A DNA stretch of 64,000 nt from WHSW01 sp963767475. Lineage in GTDB: Bacteria; Actinomycetota; Thermoleophilia; Solirubrobacterales; 70-9. Of the stretch, positions 8,986 through 16,773 are shown piece by piece. How positions within the stretch are numbered: the stretch's first letter is position 1; each line of letters begins with the position of its first letter. The notes beneath the pieces were generated by a model. It was not told the origin of the DNA. It saw only the letters and a program-made list of their open reading frames with translations, and did not search any database. A program made the translations under genes and the position numbers. The DNA lies in NCBI GenBank assembly GCA_963767475.1, contig CAVYEI010000003.1, positions 930,001 to 994,000 on the forward strand. The letters are read 5' to 3'.

Positions 8986-9084
8986 TGCGAATACCGCGAT
9001 GCCTAGCGCCGCCCTGCGCCCCGACGCGGGCCGCAGACCCCACTTCGCGCCTTCTCGCTCAGCTTTCGGTGCCAGGGGCCGATC

Positions 9085-9550
9085 CTATCCCCGAACGGGC
9101 GCGATTGCCAGTGTTTTGTCCTCGCCGCCCGATCCGCTGATGAAGTTCCGGTTGACCGCCATGCCGGCGACGTTCGCCCGGCCGATCCTGTTGGCGCCGG
9201 AGTCGGCCCAGTAGATGTCGGACCCTTTGACGTCGATGCCCTGTGGATCGTCGAGGCCGGTGATGAAGCTCTGGTTGACGCCGCTGCCGTCGAGATTCGC
9301 GCGGCCGATGCTGTCGTTGGCCGTCGACCTCCACGTAGGAAGGGCTGTCGGTGATCCCGGGAACGAGGTTCTGGTTGGCGCCGCCGCGGCCGATGTCCGC
9401 GCGGCCGATCGTGTTCGTGCCCGTGTTGACCCAATAGACGTGCGTCGAGTCCACCGCTACCCCGCGCTGGGCGCTGGCGGAGGCGAAGCCCCCGGCAGGC
9501 CACGAGGGCGCCGGCCCAGTACGGAGAGAACAAAAGCCTTTGCGGTCCAA
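9085..9550 (-). pseudogene. YWTD-type beta-propeller remnant
   Basis: Three repeats of about 40 residues are visible: GVAVDSTHVYWVNTGTNTIG plus RADIGRGGANQNLVPGI; SIGRANLDGSGVNQSFITGL; and GIDVKGSDIYWADSGANRIG plus RANVAGMAVNRNFISGS. The pattern (xxYWxNxxxxxIGRAxxxGxxxNxxFI) is that of LDL-receptor class B propeller blades. The second repeat lacks its YW strand and changes frame near 9325, so bases were lost. Only about half of a six-blade propeller remains and the N-terminus is not intact. The stop is at 9085. It lies upstream of the PKD gene on the same strand and may once have belonged to the same secreted-protein operon. Confidence 0.6.
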
Positions 9551-9584
9551 GGGGGCTTCAGCGGTTGGGCCTTCAGCGCCGGTT

Positions 9585-10349
9585 CTACTCCGGGCCCGAT
9601 TCGATCACCTCGCTTACCTCGGCCGCTCGGGGCTGTGGCCCGAAGCCGGTGAGAAACCAGGTTGCACCGGCGGCCTCCCAAGGGCTCGGGTCTGTGCCCG
9701 GGGGGTGTTCCACGATCAGCTCGAACGTGCCGTCGGCGCCGGCGCGCAACTCGCGCACCTGATCGGCAAGCGTTGCGAGTGCCTCCGGACCGGGGAGGTC
9801 GATCGGGAACATGCCGTCCCAGCGAGCGGCGCGCCGGACCGGCCGTGGCTTGGGCCAGCGCCCCGCCACCCACACAGGGATTCGGGGACGCTGGATCGGA
9901 AGCGGCTCGAACTCGCCGCGCCAGAATTCGGTCAGTCTGTCGAGGCCTCCGTCCAGCAGCCGGGCCCGCTCACGCGGGGCGATCACCTCCCCGAAGGGCT
10001 CGAGCTCGCCGTTGCGTTCGCTGCCAAGCCCCACCCCCAGCCTCAGGCGTCCATGGCTCAAGTGGTCCAGGGTGACGGTCTCGCGCGCCAGCTTCTGGAT
10101 CCGCCTGCGCGACAGTGGGGTGACCATCGGACCGAGCAGAAGCCCGTCGGTGGCGCAGGCGATGGCGCTCAACGCCACCCACGGATCGGCCACGGCCCGC
10201 GTCGGCGGCTTGTACGCGACGTGGTCCCAGAGAAACAATCCATCCCAGCCACGCGATTCAGCGCTCGTCGCGAGCTCCGCAAGCAGACCGGGGTCCGCCA
10301 GCTCGTCGAACGGGGCGAGGAAGATTCCGCGCTTGGCGGTCACGGGCAC
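9585..10349 (-). CDS. LLM-class flavin/F420-dependent oxidoreductase
   Basis: 254 residues of the bacterial luciferase-like TIM-barrel family. The N-terminal strand is KRGIFLAPFDELADPGLLAE, then GWDGLFLWDHV, TDGLLLGPMVTPLSRR and the typical SHGRLRLGVGLGSER before the C-terminal half (RPRIPVWVAGRWPKPRPVRR). Members use FMNH2 or F420 to oxidise or reduce small substrates. It is shorter than most LLM proteins (about 290-340). It lies 13 bases upstream of the SSADH remnant and has no evident operon partner. Family call firm, substrate unknown. Confidence 0.85.
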   Translation of the reverse strand: MPVTAKRGIFLAPFDELADPGLLAELATSAESRGWDGLFLWDHVAYKPPTRAVADPWVALSAIACATDGLLLGPMVTPLSRRRIQKLARETVTLDHLSHGRLRLGVGLGSERNGELEPFGEVIAPRERARLLDGGLDRLTEFWRGEFEPLPIQRPRIPVWVAGRWPKPRPVRRAARWDGMFPIDLPGPEALATLADQVRELRAGADGTFELIVEHPPGTDPSPWEAAGATWFLTGFGPQPRAAEVSEVIESGPE

Positions 10350-10362
10350 ACGCTATCCCGCC

Positions 10363-10569
10363 CTAGAGGTTGACCGCCACGTACTTGGTCTCCAGGTACT
10401 CGTCGATGCCCTCGTTGCCGCCCTCGCGCCCGACGCCGGACTGCTTGACGCCGCCAAAGGGCGCACCGGCGTTGGAGACCATGCCCTGGTTGAGGCCGAT
10501 CATCCCGGTCTCGAGGCCCTCGCAGACGCGGAAGGCGCGCTTGATGTCGCTGGTGTAGACGTACTGCGC
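10363..10569 (-). pseudogene. C-terminal remnant of succinate-semialdehyde dehydrogenase
   Basis: Only about 68 codons remain: YVYTSDIKRAFRVCEGLETG, MIGLNQGMVSNAGAPFGGVK and QSGVGREGGNEGIDEYLETK. This is the conserved tail of GabD-type aldehyde dehydrogenases (normally about 480 residues). The catalytic Cys and the NAD site are gone. Similarity breaks at about 10569, immediately before the amidotransferase gene, so this is a deletion or insertion junction at the left edge of the catabolic block. Confidence 0.75.
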
Positions 10570-10586
10570 TCCGGCGCTCCGGGAGT

Positions 10587-11315
10587 ATGGTCGCGGTAGC
10601 AATGGCGCTCGAGTCCGCCCAACAACCGGGCCTGATCGTTCAGGGTCAACCGAGCGCACCTCCGGCGCGCCTCGGGGAGTGGCTCGAGGCCAGAGACATC
10701 CCGATCGAGCTGCACCGGGCGTGGAGCGACGAGTCGGGTCCGCCGTCGATCCCTGACGGCTATCGGTTCGTCGCCGTGCTCGGCTCCGCTCATTCCGTCA
10801 CCCAGGAGCGACCCGAGTGGATCCCCCAGGTCCGGCGACTGATCGGCCGCGCAATCGAGCGCGACGTCCCGGTGCTCGGAATCTGCTTCGGCGCGCAGGC
10901 CCTCGCACTCGTCCTCGGCGGTGAGGTCGCCCCGATGCCGGTTCCGGAGATCAGCTGGCGCGAGGTGGAAAGCGACGGCAGGGTCGTCCCGCCAGGCCCG
11001 TGGATCGTCTGGCACTACGAGGCGTTCACGGTCCCGCCGGTCGCAGTCGAGCTGGCCCGCACGGAGCTGGGGCCGCTCGCGTTTCGGGCGGGCCGCCATC
11101 TCGGTGTCCAATTCCACGCCGAGGCGACACCGGCCGGCTCCGAGCGCTGGATCGAGGAGGAGCGCGAGGCCCTCGCCCGCTGGCAGGTGGACACCACCGC
11201 TCTGCGACTGCGCGGACGGGAGGTCGAGGAGCAGGCGGCGAATGCGGCGGAGAGGCTGTTTGAGAGCTGGTGGCACGGGTGTGTCGAGGCCGGTTGCTCG
11301 ACTCACCTGAGCTGA
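10587..11315 (+). CDS. Class-I glutamine-amidotransferase-like protein
   Basis: 242 residues with the GATase fold seen in GMP-synthase-type amidotransferases: FVAVLGSAHSV, nucleophile elbow VLGICFGAQALALVLGGEV (Cys), and VQFHAEATPAGSERWIEE with the catalytic His and likely partner Glu. Such domains hydrolyse gamma-glutamyl amides, releasing ammonia or cleaving a gamma-glutamyl conjugate. No partner synthetase is adjacent. A second ATG at 10602 is an alternative start, because GGGAG sits only one base before ATG 10587. Its 3' end overlaps the convergent aminotransferase by 13 bases. Confidence 0.8.
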   Translation: MVAVAMALESAQQPGLIVQGQPSAPPARLGEWLEARDIPIELHRAWSDESGPPSIPDGYRFVAVLGSAHSVTQERPEWIPQVRRLIGRAIERDVPVLGICFGAQALALVLGGEVAPMPVPEISWREVESDGRVVPPGPWIVWHYEAFTVPPVAVELARTELGPLAFRAGRHLGVQFHAEATPAGSERWIEEEREALARWQVDTTALRLRGREVEEQAANAAERLFESWWHGCVEAGCSTHLS

Positions 11316-12604
11316 TCGATCTCGGAGGCGAGAACCTCGGCCAGCAGGGCGATGTCGGCTTCCTCGATCATCAGCGGCGGCGACACCTGCAGCGCCCCGT
11401 TGGCGATCACCCGCAGGATCACCCCGGCGTCGAGGCAGCGGTCGGCGGCCGCGGCGGCGTGCGCGCGGTCGTGGAACTCGACCGCGGCCAGCAGGCCGAC
11501 CCCGGCACGCACCTCGCTGACGAGCGGATGGGCCTCGAGCGGCGCAAGCGCACCGGCGAGCCGGCCCTCCAGCGAGCGCGCCCGCTGTGGCAACTGCTCG
11601 CGCTCGACGATGTCCAGGTTCGCCATTGCCGCGGCGCACGCGCTCGAGTGCCCCGAGTAGGTGATCCCGTGGTGAAACATCTGGGGGTCGTCCTCGTCCC
11701 AGAACGGCGCCCATACCGGCTCGGCGACCGCTACCGCCCCGAGTGGCAGGTAGCCGGAGGTGACCCCCTTGGCCATCAGCAGGATGTCGGGCTCGAGGCC
11801 GTAGCGCCCGCAGGCGAACATCTCGCCCGTGCGGCCGAACCCCGTGATCACCTCGTCGACGACGAACAGGATCTCGTTCTCCCGACAGATCTGCTGGACC
11901 CGCTCGAGGTATCCGTCGGCCGGATGGATAACGCCACCGGCGCCGATGATCGGCTCGCAGAAGAAGGCCGCGATCGAGTCGGCGCCGCGCTCGGCGACCA
12001 GGGAAGCGAGGGCGTCGGCGTCGTTGGTGGCGACGCGCTCGGCGTCGGGGACCAGTTCCCCCTGGCCGGTTCGGTTGAAGTCGAGCCCGGCGAGGCCGGT
12101 GCCGAAACCGTGCAGGCCGTGGTAGCAAAGATCCCGGGTGATGATCACCCGTTTCCCGGGCCGGCCGACCACGTCCCAGTAGCGGCGACTCAGCTTCGCC
12201 GCCGCCTCGACGCTGTCGCCGCCGCCGCTGGTGAGGAAGATCCGGGGGTCATCGATCGGACCCATCGCGGCGAGCCGGTCGGCGAGCTCGACCGCCGGCT
12301 TGGTCGCGAACTGCTGGAAGCAGTGATACGTCTCGAGAACGCGCATCTGAGCGTCGACCGCGTCGGCGATCTCGGCGCGCCCGTGGCCGGCGTTGCAATA
12401 CCAGAGGCTGGCGGTCGCGTCGAGCAGGCGATTGCCGTGCTCGTCCCAGACGTACGCGCCCTCGCCACGGACGATCACGCGCTCGTCGTGGCGAACCGCC
12501 GACATCATCGCCTGCGAGTGCCACAGACGGGTTGCGCGGACGCTCGTGGCGCCGGATCCGGTCTCGGCCTCCGGCGCCGCTGTTGCCTGGCCCGCGTCAA
12601 CCAC
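11303..12604 (-). CDS. Class-III PLP-dependent aminotransferase
   Basis: About 433 residues from GTG 12604. Hallmarks are GGGDSVEAAAKLSRRYW (phosphate-binding region), FFCEPIIGAGGVI, the PLP-Asp in FVVDEVITGFGRTGEMF (about D250), and the Schiff-base Lys in ILLMAKGVTSGYLPLGAV (about K279). This is the omega-amino-acid/amine:pyruvate group, which transfers terminal amino groups of amines or beta/gamma-amino acids. I place the start at GTG 12604, seven bases after a TACAAT -10 box, which implies a leaderless mRNA; TTG 12628 would lie upstream of the expected transcription start. Divergent from the RraA-like gene. Confidence 0.88.
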   Translation of the reverse strand: MVDAGQATAAPEAETGSGATSVRATRLWHSQAMMSAVRHDERVIVRGEGAYVWDEHGNRLLDATASLWYCNAGHGRAEIADAVDAQMRVLETYHCFQQFATKPAVELADRLAAMGPIDDPRIFLTSGGGDSVEAAAKLSRRYWDVVGRPGKRVIITRDLCYHGLHGFGTGLAGLDFNRTGQGELVPDAERVATNDADALASLVAERGADSIAAFFCEPIIGAGGVIHPADGYLERVQQICRENEILFVVDEVITGFGRTGEMFACGRYGLEPDILLMAKGVTSGYLPLGAVAVAEPVWAPFWDEDDPQMFHHGITYSGHSSACAAAMANLDIVEREQLPQRARSLEGRLAGALAPLEAHPLVSEVRAGVGLLAAVEFHDRAHAAAAADRCLDAGVILRVIANGALQVSPPLMIEEADIALLAEVLASEIDQLR

Positions 12605-12611
12605 TCCTAAG

Positions 12612-12639
12612 ATTGTAGAGCAACCCAACAGTTTTTCAA
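12612..12639 (-). promoter_or_regulatory. Promoter of the aminotransferase at 11303, probably leaderless
   Basis: Read on the minus strand: TTGAAA (12639-12634), 16-base spacer, TACAAT (12617-12612), then seven bases to GTG 12604. No Shine-Dalgarno sequence lies before that GTG. Confidence 0.6.
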
Positions 12640-12659
12640 CCGATAGCAGCGCGATCCGT

Positions 12660-12693
12660 TTGCAGTGGCGCCGCGCGCTATGTAACGTTCAAG
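12660..12693 (+). promoter_or_regulatory. Promoter of the RraA-like gene with recurrent box
   Basis: TTGCAG (12660-12665), 17-base spacer, TAACGT (12683-12688), then eight bases to ATG 12697, so again probably leaderless. The minus strand at 12693-12678 reads CTTGAACGTTACATAG, a version of the box that recurs at six other promoters in the window. Confidence 0.5.
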
Positions 12694-12696
12694 TGC

Positions 12697-13344
12697 ATGC
12701 CCTCGCACGCCGGCAAAGCAGTGCTCCCCGTCGCCGTGCTCGCCGACGCGGTCGATCGGCTCGGGCACAGATCTCAGGTGATGCACTCGAGCATGCGGCC
12801 GGTGGTATTCGCACCGCCGATCCTCGGCCCCGCCTTCACGATCCAGGCCGTCGCCGACTCGGTTCTCGCGAAGCGACCGTACGAGAAGGAGCTGGCGGCG
12901 GTGGACTCGATCCCTGCCGGGGCCGTGGTCGTGTTCAGCGCCGGAGGCATGATGGAGACCGGGATCTGGGGCGAGCTGCTGAGCACCCGCGCGCTCGCTC
13001 GCGGCTCCGTCGGCGCGGTCGTGGACGGAGGGGTGCGCGACCTCCTGGGGATGCGCGAGCTCGGCTTCCCCGTGTTCGCGAGCGCCGTGCACGCGGCTGA
13101 CTCCTACGGGCGAGCAGAGGTCATCTCCTACAACGAGCCGATCGTCTGCGGCGGGGTGGCGGTCCGCCCGGGAGATCTGGTTGCCGCCGACCTCGACGGG
13201 GTGGTCGTTGTCCCGGCCGAGATCGCGGACCAGTGCTTGAGTGACGCGGCAGCCAAGCTCGAGAAGGAGGACAAGGCTCGGGCGATGTTGCGCGACGACG
13301 GCGCCTCGGTCCAGGAGACCTACGCCCGACACGGCGTCCTGTGA
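12697..13344 (+). CDS. RraA-like / HMG-aldolase-family protein
   Basis: 215 residues of the RraA fold: GPAFTIQAV, PAGAVVVFSAGG, then the diagnostic GAVVDGGVRDLLGMRELGFP followed by VFA, and DLDGVVVVPAEIADQCL. The Arg-Asp pair and the later Asp are the substrate and metal ligands in 4-hydroxy-4-methyl-2-oxoglutarate/oxaloacetate aldolases and decarboxylases. RraA proper inhibits RNase E, but an actinobacterial catabolic context favours the aldolase role. The downstream SDR overlaps it by 4 bases (GTGA), so the two are probably cotranslated. Confidence 0.83.
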   Translation: MPSHAGKAVLPVAVLADAVDRLGHRSQVMHSSMRPVVFAPPILGPAFTIQAVADSVLAKRPYEKELAAVDSIPAGAVVVFSAGGMMETGIWGELLSTRALARGSVGAVVDGGVRDLLGMRELGFPVFASAVHAADSYGRAEVISYNEPIVCGGVAVRPGDLVAADLDGVVVVPAEIADQCLSDAAAKLEKEDKARAMLRDDGASVQETYARHGVL

Positions 13345-14129
13345 CCGGAGCCGGCGAGCGGTTGCACGGCGTTCGCGCCCTCGTTACCGGCGGCGGCTCC
13401 GGGATCGGAATGGCGACCTGCCTGCGCCTGGCCGCAGAGGGGGCGGAGGTCCTGGTCACCGACCTCGATCCTGGATCGGCCGCGGCCACGGCTGAGCGGA
13501 TCGTCGCCGCGGGCGGGTCGGCCGGCAGTTCGGCCCTCGACGTCCGCGACGATCTCGACGACTCGCTGTCTGAGTTGATCGCCTTGCACCTGGGCAAGGT
13601 CGACGCCCTGGTCAACAACGCCGGCGTCGGATCCGCCGGGACCGTCCTCGAGACCAGCGACGAGGACTGGCGGCGGCTGTTCGCGGTCAACGTGGACGGC
13701 GTCTTCAAATGTAGCCGCGTCGTGCTGCCCGGGATGCTCGATCGAGGGCGGGGAGCGGTCGTCAACGTCGCCTCGGTTGCTGGCATCGCCGGACTGACCA
13801 ACCGGTTCGCATACTGCGCGACGAAGGGCGCCGTGGTCAGCATGACCCGCGCCATGGCCCTCGATTACGCGGGAACGGGCGTGCGGGTCAACTGCGTCTG
13901 CCCGGGAACGATCGACACGCCGTGGGTCGAATCGATGGCCGCCGGAGCACCGGATCGAGAGCTCTTCTGGACCGAGATGGCTGCCCGCCAGCCGGTCGGA
14001 CGACTCGGCACCGCCGAGGAGGTGGCGGCGGCGATCGCGTTCCTCTGCAGCGCGGACTCGGAGTTCATCACCGGCAGCGCCCTCACCGTCGATGGTGGTC
14101 TGACCGCCGGCGTCCCGCGCCGCGACTGA
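13341..14129 (+). CDS. SDR-family dehydrogenase/reductase
   Basis: 262-residue classical SDR: cofactor site VTGGGSGIG (residues 16-24), ALVNNAG (89-95), catalytic Ser about 145, Tyr about 158 and Lys about 162 in FAYCATKGA, and the C-terminal GSALTVDGGLTAG. Asp at LVTDLD after the second strand favours NAD(H). GTG start at 13341 overlapping the RraA-like stop. Probably oxidises a hydroxy acid or alcohol whose product feeds the aldolase-like partner; substrate unknown. Confidence 0.87.
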   Translation: MTGAGERLHGVRALVTGGGSGIGMATCLRLAAEGAEVLVTDLDPGSAAATAERIVAAGGSAGSSALDVRDDLDDSLSELIALHLGKVDALVNNAGVGSAGTVLETSDEDWRRLFAVNVDGVFKCSRVVLPGMLDRGRGAVVNVASVAGIAGLTNRFAYCATKGAVVSMTRAMALDYAGTGVRVNCVCPGTIDTPWVESMAAGAPDRELFWTEMAARQPVGRLGTAEEVAAAIAFLCSADSEFITGSALTVDGGLTAGVPRRD

Positions 14130-14131
14130 GC

Positions 14132-14148
14132 GCCGGCGCTGCGCCGGC
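14132..14148. terminator. Hairpin between convergent genes
   Basis: Arms GCCGGCG and CGCCGGC with loop CTG, between the convergent SDR (ends 14129) and LacI gene (ends 14155). No T-run is present, so termination strength is uncertain. Confidence 0.4.
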
Positions 14149-14154
14149 CGGCCC

Positions 14155-15201
14155 TCAGCTCGAGTCCCTGACCATCAGCTCGACCGAGAACTCGATCTGC
14201 TCGGCGGTCGGCGGGCCGCTGCCGGCGAGATGGTCGATTAGGATCCGGGCCGCCTCGCGCCCCATCTCATATGCCGGAATCCGGACCGTGGTCAGCGCGG
14301 GGCGCGCGAACTGCGAGAAAGGAAAGTCGTCGAAGCCACAGACGGCGACGTCGCCGGGAACGTCCAGGCCGAGCTCGCCGGCGGTGTGCATGGTCGCCAG
14401 CGCGAGCAGGTCGGTCGCACAGAGGATCGCTGTCGGCCGCGGCTGCAGACTGAGCAGGCTCTCGGCGATCGGTACCGCGGTCGACGGCTCCCACCCGGCC
14501 TCCAGCCGGATCAGATCCGGGTCGGGCTCGATCCCACGGGAGCGCAGGGCGTCGTCAAATCCGAGCCTGCGCTGCTCGACGACCGCCCACGGCGCGGCGG
14601 CTCCGATGAAGGCGATCCGCTCGTGGCCGCGGTCGATCAGGTGCAGGGCGAGCTCGCGACCGCCCTCTCGGTCGGCGGCCCGCACCGACATGATCGCCGG
14701 GTCGGACACCGGCTCGTCGAAGACGACGAACTCAGCGGTGGTTTCGGCAATCCGGCCGATGATCATCTCGCGCACCTCCCGTCGGCCGGAGAGCAGTAGG
14801 AAGACGCCGTCCACCCGGCTCTCGAGCACGGGAGCGAGCAATCGCTCAGGCTCGTCCGAGGGGCTCGCCGATTGGATCAGGATCCCGTACTCCTGCTCGC
14901 GTGAGACGTCGCCGACCCCGGCGATGATCAGGTCCGTCAGCGGATCGGCAAGGAAGCGGGCGTGCTGGTCGAGTACCAGGAATCCGAGCGCGCGGGTCTC
15001 GGACGAGCGCAGCCCGCGGGCGGTCACGTTCGGGTGATAGCCGACCTCGCGCATCGCGGCCGCCACCCGCCGGCGCGTGTCGTCGGCCATGTACTGGTGA
15101 CGGCCGTTGACGTGGTTGGAGACGGTCTGGACCGAGACGCCCGCGAGCTCGGCGACCTGTCGCATCGTCGGGCGGCCCGGGGGAGTTTGCGCGGAAGTCA
15201 T
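14155..15201 (-). CDS. LacI-family transcriptional regulator
   Basis: 348 residues. The N-terminal helix-turn-helix is TMRQVAELAGVSVQTVSNHV followed by a hinge region (RRRVAAAMREVGYHPNVTA). The periplasmic-binding-protein-like effector domain has LIIAGVGDVSREQEYG, AILCATDLLALATMHTAGE and VCGFDDFPFSQFARPALTTV. The recognition helix (VSVQTVSN) is identical to that of the second LacI at 53658, so the two should read the same operator. Last gene of the minus-strand operon, 34 bases after an SDR. Effector probably a sugar or sugar acid (inference). Confidence 0.9.
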   Translation of the reverse strand: MTSAQTPPGRPTMRQVAELAGVSVQTVSNHVNGRHQYMADDTRRRVAAAMREVGYHPNVTARGLRSSETRALGFLVLDQHARFLADPLTDLIIAGVGDVSREQEYGILIQSASPSDEPERLLAPVLESRVDGVFLLLSGRREVREMIIGRIAETTAEFVVFDEPVSDPAIMSVRAADREGGRELALHLIDRGHERIAFIGAAAPWAVVEQRRLGFDDALRSRGIEPDPDLIRLEAGWEPSTAVPIAESLLSLQPRPTAILCATDLLALATMHTAGELGLDVPGDVAVCGFDDFPFSQFARPALTTVRIPAYEMGREAARILIDHLAGSGPPTAEQIEFSVELMVRDSS

Positions 15202-15235
15202 CGGCTCGACGGTACGACCTCGGTCGGCTCGAAGC

Positions 15236-15994
15236 TCAGTAGACCTTCGAGAGCAGCCCGCCGTCGACCTGCATGAAAGAGCCGTTGACGTAGGACGCCT
15301 CGTCCGAGGCGAGGAAGAGAATCACTCTCGCCACCTCCTCGGGCTGGCCGATCTTGCCGGCCGGATACATCGAGGCCATTTCCGCCTTGGCCTTCTCCGG
15401 ATCGCCGGTCGCCTCCCAATATCGCTCGATCATCGGCGTCTGCATATCGCCGGGACAGACGCAGTTGCAGCGGATCCCGTCGGCGGCATACGCGACCCCG
15501 ACCGAGCGCGTGAGCCCGAGCGTCGCATGCTTGCTCGCCGTGTACACCGGCAGGAACGGGTCCGAGACGAGCGAGAGGGCCGAGGCGGTGTTGACGATCG
15601 CGCCGCCGCCGGCGTCGCGCATGCGCGCGATCGCGTGCTTGCAGCCCCAGAAGACGCCGCGCACATTGACGTCGAAGAGCCAGTCGAATTCCTCGTTCGA
15701 GGTCTCCTCGAGCGGTTTCTCGACCTGAACGCCGGCGTTGTTGATCACGAAGTCGAGGCCGCCCCACTCGCTCACGCTGCGATCGAGCGCCGCGATCACC
15801 TGCTCCTCGACGGTGACGTCGCAGGCCTGGTGGACGGCCTCGCCGCCGATCTCCTGCGCGACCGCCTCGGCGCCGTCACCGTTGATGTCGGCAACCACCA
15901 CGCGCGCCCCTTCCTCGGCGAGCAGCTTCGCGACCTCCCTTCCCAGGCCGGACGCCGCGCCGGTCACCACTCCGCGCTTTCCCTGCATTCGCAT
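15236..15994 (-). CDS. SDR-family dehydrogenase/reductase
   Basis: About 252 residues. Cofactor motif VVTGAASGLG (9-18), FVINNAGV (83-90), Ser about 138, Tyr about 151 and Lys about 155 in VYTASKHATLG, tail GSFMQVDGGLLSKVY. Start chosen at ATG 15994, about ten bases after GGAGG; an ATG at 16015 overlapping the previous stop (TGATG) is an alternative. Closest in the window to the SDR at 50377 (shared pattern Pro-(Asp/Glu)-x-Ala-Lys-x-x-Ala-Glu-Met near the C-terminus), hinting at related substrates in the two operons. Confidence 0.87.
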   Translation of the reverse strand: MRMQGKRGVVTGAASGLGREVAKLLAEEGARVVVADINGDGAEAVAQEIGGEAVHQACDVTVEEQVIAALDRSVSEWGGLDFVINNAGVQVEKPLEETSNEEFDWLFDVNVRGVFWGCKHAIARMRDAGGGAIVNTASALSLVSDPFLPVYTASKHATLGLTRSVGVAYAADGIRCNCVCPGDMQTPMIERYWEATGDPEKAKAEMASMYPAGKIGQPEEVARVILFLASDEASYVNGSFMQVDGGLLSKVY

Positions 15995-16014
15995 CGCTCT
16001 AGTACCTCCGGTCA

Positions 16015-16773
16015 TCAGACCATGGTCGTGCCGCCGTCGATCGGCAGCGTGGCTCCGGTTGCAAAGGGTGCATCGAAGGCGAGGAAGCGAATCGCCTCGG
16101 CGACCTCCTCGGGCTGGGCGAAGCGCTTCAGCGGCACCCGCTCGATCGCGGCGGCCCTGGTCGCCACCGGGTCGGGAAACCAATCGATCTCGGCGTCCAT
16201 CATCGGTGTGTCGATCGGGCCCGGGCAGACGACGTTGACGCGCACAGTCGGCGCCAGCTCGGCCGCCAGGGCCTTGGTCAGGCCGATGACCCCGAACTTC
16301 GAGGCGCAGTAGGGCGCATACATCCCCATGCCGATGCTCGAGAGCTCGGAGCCGACGTTGACGATCGATCCGCCGCCGGCGTCGAGCATTCGAAGGCCCG
16401 CCTCGCGAGCGACGTAGAAGGTTCCCGAGAGGTTGATGTCGATCACCTCACGCCAGCCATCGTGGTCTAGGTCTTCGAGCGGTGTCGGCATCCCAACCCC
16501 GGCGGCGTTGACGGCCTGGTCGAGGCCATCCCAGGCCTCCCAGGCTCGGGCGACGGCCGCCGCGACCGCCTCCGGGTCGACGATGTCGGTGGGCAAGGCA
16601 AGCGCTCGATCACCGAGCTCGCTCACCAGCTCGTCGAGAATCTCTTCGCGGCGAGCGATCAGAGCGACGCGGGCACCTTGGGCGGCGAACGTGCGCGCGG
16701 TCGCCATCCCGACGCCCGAGCTCGCGCCGGTGATCAGGACTCGGCTCTCGGCGATGCCGGGGGTGGCGCTCAT
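16015..16773 (-). CDS. SDR-family dehydrogenase/reductase (tandem copy 2)
   Basis: 252 residues: VLITGASSGVG (12-22), AVNAAG instead of the usual NNAG, Ser about 142 in VNVGSELSSIG, Tyr about 155 and Lys about 159 in YCASKFGVIGLTKAL, tail GATLPIDGGTTMV. Arg-Arg after the second strand (ALIARREE) suggests NADP(H). Very similar to the preceding gene at 16770, with which it overlaps by 4 bases (ATGA): a tandem duplication. Substrate unknown. Confidence 0.86.
   Translation of the reverse strand: MSATPGIAESRVLITGASSGVGMATARTFAAQGARVALIARREEILDELVSELGDRALALPTDIVDPEAVAAAVARAWEAWDGLDQAVNAAGVGMPTPLEDLDHDGWREVIDINLSGTFYVAREAGLRMLDAGGGSIVNVGSELSSIGMGMYAPYCASKFGVIGLTKALAAELAPTVRVNVVCPGPIDTPMMDAEIDWFPDPVATRAAAIERVPLKRFAQPEEVAEAIRFLAFDAPFATGATLPIDGGTTMV

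Noticed and set aside
8171..9043. Second minus-strand frame over the PKD gene
   Set aside because: Arg-rich with no fold pattern, while the other frame has clear PKD motifs. Only its first few codons may matter as a displaced signal-peptide start.
12596..12700. Riboswitch or small RNA in the divergent gap
   Set aside because: The 92-base gap is filled by two promoters placed for leaderless transcripts, leaving no room for a structured leader.
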